Below, one piece after another: positions 57,244 to 64,000 of a DNA stretch of 64,000 bases (position 1 is the first letter of the stretch; every line of letters starts with the position of its first letter). The notes beneath the pieces are model-generated. The model was not told the DNA's origin and did no database searches. It was given only the letters and a program-made list of their open reading frames with translations. The stretch covers positions 147,750-211,749 of the forward strand of contig CANNZV010000845.1 in assembly GCA_947561585.1 (NCBI GenBank). The letters are read 5' to 3'. The position numbers and the translations under genes are program-made. Source of the stretch: Caprella mutica. Its lineage: Eukaryota; Arthropoda; Malacostraca; Amphipoda; Caprellidae.

Positions 57244-58685
57244 ATATTTAAGAAATCAAACTAAGATTTTCTCTTTTAGCTGTAATTAAAGAGATTTATC
57301 TATCACTGATAAATTTTATAATAATTTTTAAAACTGTGAAGTGACTTTTGTGACACCATATATTTGCAAAATCGAAAATTTCCATACATGGTCAAATTAT
57401 GGTACAGTTTTAAATATTTTAGTAAGAAGTGAATTAAAGCAACAAGAAAAATGTTAATTTCACCAAACATTAAATAATTTCATCAGAGAAAAATTTCCCC
57501 AAACGTTAATATATAATTTATTTTGTATCGAGATAGAACTTAATAATAGTTCTACTATTGTATATTTTGAATGGTAGTGATCTGAATAGAAAGTAAGATC
57601 ATTAGTTTGTTGGCGGTAATTCTATTAGATTAATTCATTAATGTAATTTAACATTTACATTAAGAACTTTTCGGCATTTAGAAAATAGAAACCCTAACCA
57701 TATAAAACTTGTTAATATTTATTAAAATAATGAGAGAATTGCGCAATGGAATATTGTAAACTAGCCTAACACTAGTCTAACACAATTAAAAATGTGTAAT
57801 ATTAATAATGAATAATTATTATTAAATTCAATATAGGTAAATATATAATATTAATACTGATAAAATCTTATAATGTAAAACAAATATTCAGTATCCGATA
57901 TTACACAGTAAAATGAATATATGGGATATCTGAGAGCATATTTGAGATTAAGTTTCAAGATAAATTCTTTTATATTTTTAAATGATGAGCAGATTTAGCT
58001 TGCATTCTTTATTTATTGTCTACAAACGTCATGAAATTACAGTATGGTAAATGCATCAATTAGAATCTAGGATAATAAGACTATTTCATTATTGAGAGTT
58101 TGCTCTAATCTGGTCCTCTAATTTCTGAAACATGCATAGAAATTCTTGTAACAGAGCTATTGCAGTTTTCTGTCACACATACGTGATCTGACCACACCAT
58201 TTTAATCACTGATTCTATGGTCTTCAAGAGACAAATATAAGGCCTATGCAAAATAACAATGTTGTTCACTCTTGTGTTCGCTCTTGTATAGATAGTGCTG
58301 CCTTCGCTCTGTGTTACAGTGGTATTTATTTCATTCTTAAGTCGTTGAACATTGTTTAAAGTAAGAATACAAATTTCCATTAACACATTTGTTGTTGTGT
58401 GTTTCCCTAAAAACCTATTAGATCCTCAAACTACAAACTGATTAAACTAAATCCAGATCAAAAGTACCCTAAAGGACATGGTCTTTTACCACAAATGGTG
58501 TGTAGTAAATTGAGATCCTTGTATAATTTATTCTTCTAATCAAGATGCAACATAATATATTGAACTATAGCAGCATCGAATGAGTAGGTAGCTATTGCAT
58601 AAAAATTCATCCCACAGAGCCTGACAAATCCTTTTAATTTGCATCAAGAAAAATTGATGCCGAGTTGTTATGCATAATGTATAAA

Positions 58686-59936
58686 CCCAATAGAGAGAAT
58701 ATTCCAGGGATTAGAGAAAATGAGTTGGTCCCCTAATGATATCGAGGGAATATTCCAGGGATTAGTGAAAATGAGTTGGTCCCCTAATGATATCGAGGGA
58801 ATATTCCAGAGATTAGTGAAAATGAGTTGATTCCCTAACGATATCGAGGGAATACTCCAAGGATTAGTGAAAATTACTTCATCCACTAACGATATCGAGG
58901 AAATATGCCAAGAATAAATGAAAGATAGTTGATCCCCTAATGATATCGAGGAAATATTCCAAAAATAAATGAAAATTAGTTGATCGCCTAATGATATCAA
59001 GGGAATATTCCAGGAATTAATGAAGACTAGTTGATCCCTTCCCGATATCGAGGGAATATTCCAGGAATTAAGAGAAAATAAGTGGATTCCCTATCGATAT
59101 CAAAGGAATATTCCAAAAATTACTGAAAATTTGTTGATCCCCTAAGGATATCGAAGGAATATTCCAGGAATTACTATAAATTAGATGATTCCCTATCAAT
59201 ATCGAAGGAATATTCTAGGAATTAGTGAAAATAGTTGATACCCTAAAAATAGTAAAAGAAACGATTATTAAAGAAAAAAAGAAATAATCTATGAAATATG
59301 GAACTATATCTATCGATGATAACCTAGAGATAAATTAGAGTTATCATATTGGATCAAGTTCATTAAAAATCCTACTTCTACTGTGTCCAGGATGGTCGAA
59401 TGGTTAGCGTCGCAAGCAGATGTCAACAAGGTGCTGGTTTGAGACCTAGAAACATCACTTCGTTTCTTTTTCCATTTCTTTCCATTTAATTTGTATACAA
59501 CAATTTGTTTCATTCAACTAATTCATGTAAAGTCAAACGTACACGCACAAATGCAGTATATGCTAGGAAATATTAATTTTGGTATTCTTATTTTTATATC
59601 CTTCTTCTATACAAAATATCCATGTAATATTCAGGGAATAGTCCCATTTGATCCCCTCGATATTGAGGGAATATCCCCTCACTATCCCAATTTTTTCCCC
59701 TTGTTATTGAGGGAATAATAATATCGGTATTCCTAGCCCTTCCCTTGTAATCGAGGGAATAATCGACAGATAATATATTTATATCCCATCATTAGTTCCT
59801 CGATATCATTTAGGGATATCCCCATATCGCAAAAACGTCAAAATAGGGCATCCCCTCGATAACGCTGGGGATATCGAAAGAAAAATTCCAGGAAATTTCC
59901 CCGGAATATCCCGGGGATAATTTTTTGTTGCCTGGG
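58686..59936. mobile_element. CCCAGG-type element with GGAATATTCCAGG arrays (reverse orientation)
   Basis: The right end TTTTTTGTTGCCTGGG is the inverse of the CCCAGGTAACAAAAAA terminus. The left part is a roughly 60-bp array (GAGGGAATATTCCAGGGATT, GTTGGTCCCCTAATGATATC). The core with a tRNA-like sequence is homologous to 16792-18179 in reverse. The left terminus looks truncated at AAACCC/AATAGAGAG compared with copy A at about 15520. Confidence 0.75.
59384..59520 (+). repeat. tRNA-like (SINE-like) core, copy 3
   Basis: GTGTCCAGGATGGTCGAATGG with A-box TGGTCGAATGG (59393-59403) and B-box-like GGTTTGAGACC (59436-59446), then the shared body. Confidence 0.7.
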
Positions 59937-60317
59937 CCCCGCTTCTATAGTTACCAAATCACGACTCAGCTTAGTTACCAAACGATAACTAAAGCGAATA
60001 AAAGTAACAAGAAATTTATAATTGACACTACTCGATTATATATCTCATTTTCTATCAGTTATAGAAAGAAAATTTGTTTTAAAGTTATTAGGGTACTACG
60101 TATATAAGCATATTAATAATAATATACAGTCTTTCATTGTTTGTGACTGTGATGAAAAAGTTTAAAGTCGTGTATTTATTAAATGTTTTAAATTCCATCC
60201 ATAGCTTAACTCTCATTCAGTATAGGTGAGTGATTAATAGATACTTAGACTTCTATAATTATTGTGTTACATTTAACAAACCGCTATTTTATGCTCTATG
60301 GAATGTTTTTGGTAGTA
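59937..60317 (+). mobile_element. left-arm fragment of the Tigger-like element
   Basis: Matches 10753-11130 (CGACTCAGCTTAGTTACC, AAAGTTTAAAGTCGTGTATT, CAGTATAGGTGAGTGATTAA). Truncated left by the preceding element and right by the next one. Confidence 0.75.
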
Positions 60318-61007
60318 CCCAGGTAACATTGAACCTTCCCAGAAGATTCCAGGAACGTTCCATCGGAACGTTCCCTGAATGTTCCACTGGAATGTCCCCT
60401 GAATGTTCCTTTTCTGACACATTCCAGGAATATTCCATGGAATCTTCAAAAATATTCCCTTTGGAACATTCCCTGAAGACTCAACTGGAACATTCCCTGA
60501 ATACTCCATTGGAGCATTCCCTGAAGACTCCATTGGAACATTCCCGAAGACTCCATTGGAACATTCCCCGAAGATTCCATTGGAACATTCCCCGAAGACT
60601 CCATTGGGACATTCCCCGAAGACTCCATTGGAACATTCCCCGAAGACTCCATTGGAACATTCCCCGAAGACTCCATTGGAACATTCCCCGAAGACTCCAT
60701 TGGAATATTCCCCGAAGACTCCATTGGAATATTCCCCGAAGACTCCATTGGAACATTCCCCGAAGACTCCATTGGAACATTCCCCGAAGACTCCATTGGA
60801 ACATTCCCCGAATACTCCATTGGAACATTCCTTGAAGACTCCATTGGAACATTACTTGAAGACTCCTTTGGAACAACTTCTGAAGACTCTTTTGGAACAT
60901 TCTCTGAAAACTTCTTTAGAACACTGTCAGAAGAATCCTATGGAACACTTTCAGAAGACTAAATTAGAACTGTGAATTTATAGTGGAATGTTAAATGTCA
61001 CCTGAGT
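60318..61007. mobile_element. CCCAGGTAACA-type element with a 24-bp GGAACATTCC array
   Basis: Left end CCCAGGTAACATTGAACC preceded by TA; degenerate right end TGTCACCTGAG. The body is about 18-20 copies of CCATTGGAACATTCCCCGAA+GACT. Open frames on both strands (His/Pro-rich and Gly/Met/Ser-rich repeats) arise from the 24-bp period. The terminus is the same as in the GGAATATTCC elements but the repeat is different. Confidence 0.7.
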
Positions 61008-61717
61008 CAAGATGGTAGTAATCTACTATATAAGCTATATTGAGTCAAGATTTGCTGCGGAATCAATGGTAATATATTTTTACTACTATCTAATAGTTTT
61101 ACAGTATACTCTCGCATCCTATTTTCAATGACTTTTTCCCTCAGAAAATTGAAAGAAAACATCATGGAAGAGGGGGGAAGTAAAACTAAGCTCAATGCAC
61201 TAGGTCGACTACTGTGATATCACAGGTAACAGTGTCGACCCATCGCACTCTGGCAATATTGCAGAAACCAAAATGAAAATGAACTCAAGGAATTATAGGA
61301 AGAAATGACAGACGGTAAAAATAGAGGAATAACAGTTTATAGTAAATAATTACCAAAAAAACAGAAAACATGATAATTGAAGATGTAACCAATAGATTTA
61401 TTGAAAAACAAATATTGTGCTATTTTTGGATAAAAACTAATTATTCAAATGGATGCTTCATCTATAGTTTAATTAATATAGATTATAGGGAAATGATTAG
61501 CAAGTAAGAGGATATTTTATTCAGGTACCTGACACGTATAGCTGCTCAATTCCATTACCCTGAAGGCTATAAAAAACGTTTAAAAAATCTATTAAAATAC
61601 TTGAACAAAAAATCTAGATAACTAACTTAATATTTATCTATAACATTCTATCTAACAAAATTTCTACCTTAGACTATATATTTAACTCTTTATTTACAAA
61701 CGTTCTATAGCTGCAAG
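61008..61717. other. intergenic DNA with a 38-bp near-palindrome
   Basis: GGTCGACTACTGTGATATCA, then CAGGTAACAGTGTCGACC at about 61203-61240 forms an imperfect palindrome. No gene recognised. Confidence 0.5.
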
Positions 61718-64000
61718 ATTAGGATCAGTAGTCTCAAAATTAGGATCAGTAGTCTCAAATAGGATCAGTAGTCTCAAAATAGGATCAGTAGTCTCAAAAT
61801 TAGGATCAGTAGTCTCAAAATTAGGATCAGTAGTCTCAAAATTAGGATCTGTAGTCTCAAAATTAGGATCAGTAGTCTCAAGATTAGGATCAGTAGTCTC
61901 AAGATTAGGATCAGTAGTCTCAAGATTAGGATCAGTAGTCTCAAGATTAGGATCAGTAGTCTCAAGATTAGGATCAGTAGTCTCAAGATTAGATCAGTAG
62001 TCTCAAGATTAGGATCAGTAGTCTCAAGATTAGGATCAGTAGTCTCAAGATTAGGATCAGTAGTCTCAAGATTAGGATCAGTTGTCTCAAGATTAGGATC
62101 AGTTGTCTCAAGATTAGGATCAGTGTCAGTTCCAAGATTAGGATCAGTGTCTCAAGATTAGGATCAGTTGTCTCAAGATTAGGATCAGTAGTCTCAAGAT
62201 TAGGATCAGTAGTCTCAAGATTAGGATCAGTAGTCTCAGATAGGATCAGTAGTCTCAAGATTAGGATCAGTAGTCTCAAGATTAGGATCAGTAGTCTCAG
62301 AAGATAGGTCAGAGGATCAGTAGTCTCAAGATTAGGATCAGTAGTCTCAAGATAAGGATCAGTAGTCTCAAGATAAGGATCAGTAGTCTCAAGATAAGGA
62401 TCAGTAGTCTCAAGATTAGGATCAGTAGTCTCAAGATTAGGATCAGTAGTCTCAAGATTAGATCAGTAGTCTCAAGATTAGGATCAGTAGTCTCAAGATT
62501 AAGATCAGTAGTCTCAAGATTCAGATCAGTAGTCTCAGATTAAGATCAGTAGTCTCAAGATTAAGATCAGTAGTCTCAAGATTAAGATCAGTAGTCTCAA
62601 GATTAAGATCAGTAGTCTCAAGATTAAGATCAGTAGTCTCAAGATTAGATCAGTAGTCTCAAGATTAGGATCAGTAGTCTCAAGATTAGATCAGTAGTCT
62701 CAAGATTAGGATCAGTAGTCTCAAGATTAGGATCAGTTGTCTCAAGATTAGGATCAGTTGTCAGAAGATTAGGATCAGTTGTCAGAAGATCAGTGTCAAG
62801 ATTAGGATCAGTGTCAGAGATTAGGATCAGTTGTCAGAAGATTAGGATCAGTTGTCAGCAAGATTAGGATCAGTTGTCAGAAGATTAGGATCAGTTGTCA
62901 GAAGATTAGGCAGTTGTCAGAGATAGGTCAGTTGTCAGAAGATTAGGGTCAGTTGTCAGAAGATTAGGGCAGTTGAAGATTAGGTCAGTTGTCAGAAGAT
63001 TAGGGTCAGTTGTCTGAAGATTAGGGCAGTTGTCTGAAGATTAGGGTCAGTTGTCTGAAGATTAGGGCAGTTGTCTGAAGATTAGGGTCAGTTGTCTGAA
63101 GATTAGGGCAGTTGTCAGAAGCAGATTAGGGCAAGTTGTCAGAAGATTAGGGCAAGTTGTCAGAAGATTAGGGCAAGTTGTCAGAAGATTAGGGCAAGTT
63201 GTCAGAAGATTAGGGCAAGTTGTCAGAAGATTAGGGCAAGTTGTCAGAAGATTAGGGCAAGTTGTCAGAAGATTAGGGCAAGTTGTCAGAAGATTAGGGC
63301 AAGTTGTCAGAAGATTAGGGCAAGTTGTCAGAAGATTAGGGCAAGTTGTCAGAAGATTAGGGCAAGTTGTCAGAAGATTGCAGAGGGCAAGTTGTCAGAA
63401 GATTAGGGCAAGTTGTCAGAAGATTAGGGCAAGTTGTCAGAAGATTAGGGCAAGTTGTCAGAAGATTAGGGCAAGTTGTCAAAGATTAGGGTCAGTTCAA
63501 GTAGTGTCAGAAGATTAGGGCAAGTTCTCAAGATTAGGGTCAGTTATTCCAGATTAGGGTCAGTTATCTCAAGATTAGGGCAGTTCTCAATTAGCAGTTC
63601 TCAATTAGGGCAAGTTATCTCAAGATTAGGGCAAGTTATCTCAAGATTAGGGCAAGTTGTCTCAAGATTAGGGCAAGTTGTCTCAAGATTAGGGCAAGTT
63701 GTCTCAAGATTAGGGCAAGTTGTCTCAAGATAGGCAAGTGTCTCAAGATTAGGGCAAGTTGTCTCAGATTAGGCAAGTTGTCTCAAGATTAGGCAAGTTG
63801 TCTCAAGATTAGGGCAAGTTGTCTCAAGATTAGGGCAAGTTGTCTCAAGATTAGGGCAAGTTGTCTCAAGATTAGGGCAAGTTGTCTCAAGATTAGGGCA
63901 AGTTGTCTCAAGATTAGGGAAGTGCTCAAATAGCAAGTTGTCTCAAGAATCCGGGCGTTGATACTCAAGTTAGTGCCCGTTGTCTCAGAATAGGCTGTTC
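61718..64000. repeat. 21-bp satellite running past the window end
   Basis: Over 100 copies of a 21-bp unit. To about 62750 the type is ATTAGGATCAGTAGTCTCAAG. Then comes a mixed zone, then AGATTAGGGCAAGTTGTCAGA (63120-63480), then AGATTAGGGCAAGTTGTCTCA (63600-63950). Many units have one- or two-base losses. Leu/Ile-rich and Arg/Leu-rich frames are artefacts. Confidence 0.95.

Larger units (their letters stand above)
55708..58680 (+). repeat. dispersed mariner-associated segment, copy C
   Basis: Same landmarks as copies A and B, interrupted by the element at 55818-57243. Around 58105-58386 a 93-codon minus-strand frame is present, without a recognisable domain. Confidence 0.65.

Noticed and set aside
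58105..58386. 93-codon minus-strand frame as a gene
   Set aside because: No family match; lies inside the dispersed repeat copy C.
60230..60975. Long open frames on both strands (His/Pro- and Gly/Met-rich repeats)
   Set aside because: They follow the 24-bp unit of a transposon subterminal array; every frame lacking a stop in the unit stays open.
61774..63733. Leu/Ile-rich and Arg/Leu/Gly-rich repeat proteins
   Set aside because: Readings of the 21-bp satellite, interrupted wherever a unit has an indel.
61718..64000. Telomeric repeat
   Set aside because: TTAGG occurs only once per 21-bp unit; true insect telomeres are uninterrupted TTAGG.

Overview
The window looks like nuclear DNA of an invertebrate animal, most likely an arthropod. 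It is strongly AT-rich, has spliced protein-coding sequence, is packed with animal-type transposons (Tc1/mariner, Tigger/pogo-like, hAT, MULE, CACTA/Tnp2-like, Ty3/gypsy, jockey-like LINE), and has no dense bacterial gene layout. I cannot name the species. Almost nothing here is a host gene. The exception is a decayed carbohydrate sulfotransferase at 4.26-5.12 kb. The only long intact protein gene is a 647-residue transposase at 39.0-41.0 kb.

Layout. 0-5 kb: AT-rich DNA, small tandem arrays, a possible LTR and the sulfotransferase pseudogene. 5.16-7.48 kb: a non-autonomous element with CCCAGCTAACC termini. 10.75-12.53 kb: a Tigger-like element that is almost entirely a giant inverted repeat. 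12.9-18.2 kb: one copy of a dispersed mariner-containing segment, carrying several nested insertions and followed by another CCCAG-type element. 18.5-19.7 kb: gypsy relic. 21.5-24.5 kb: second copy of the mariner segment, whose transposase relic is split by a foldback element. 26-30.7 kb: several inverted-repeat elements. 30.91-42.02 kb: an 11.1-kb composite element bounded by CCCA..GTAGCAA inverted termini, with CCCCAATATTGGGG-type subterminal arrays, the transposase gene, a spliced DUF4806 gene (one homopolymer frameshift), a 45-bp repeat array that forms an open frame, and nested hAT elements. 42.99-46.33 kb: a three-member nest of foldback elements. 46.8-51.1 kb: minisatellites and further foldbacks. 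51.6-54.8 kb: mariner element and deleted LINE. 55.1-61.0 kb: third mariner-segment copy with nested elements. 61.7 kb to the end: a 21-bp satellite.

Two transposon systems stand out. (1) A group of foldback elements whose inverted-repeat arms are tandem arrays of short words. Four have perfect 9-bp target-site duplications, and one contains a decayed MULE transposase, so I infer that the group is MULE-derived. (2) A superfamily with CCCA(G/C)(G/C)TARC termini and apparent 2-bp target duplications, in which the subterminal repeats differ completely between members while the termini, and in some members a tRNA-like core, are conserved. The 11.1-kb element is the likely autonomous representative. 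Paralogous copies within the window provide empty sites for several insertions.
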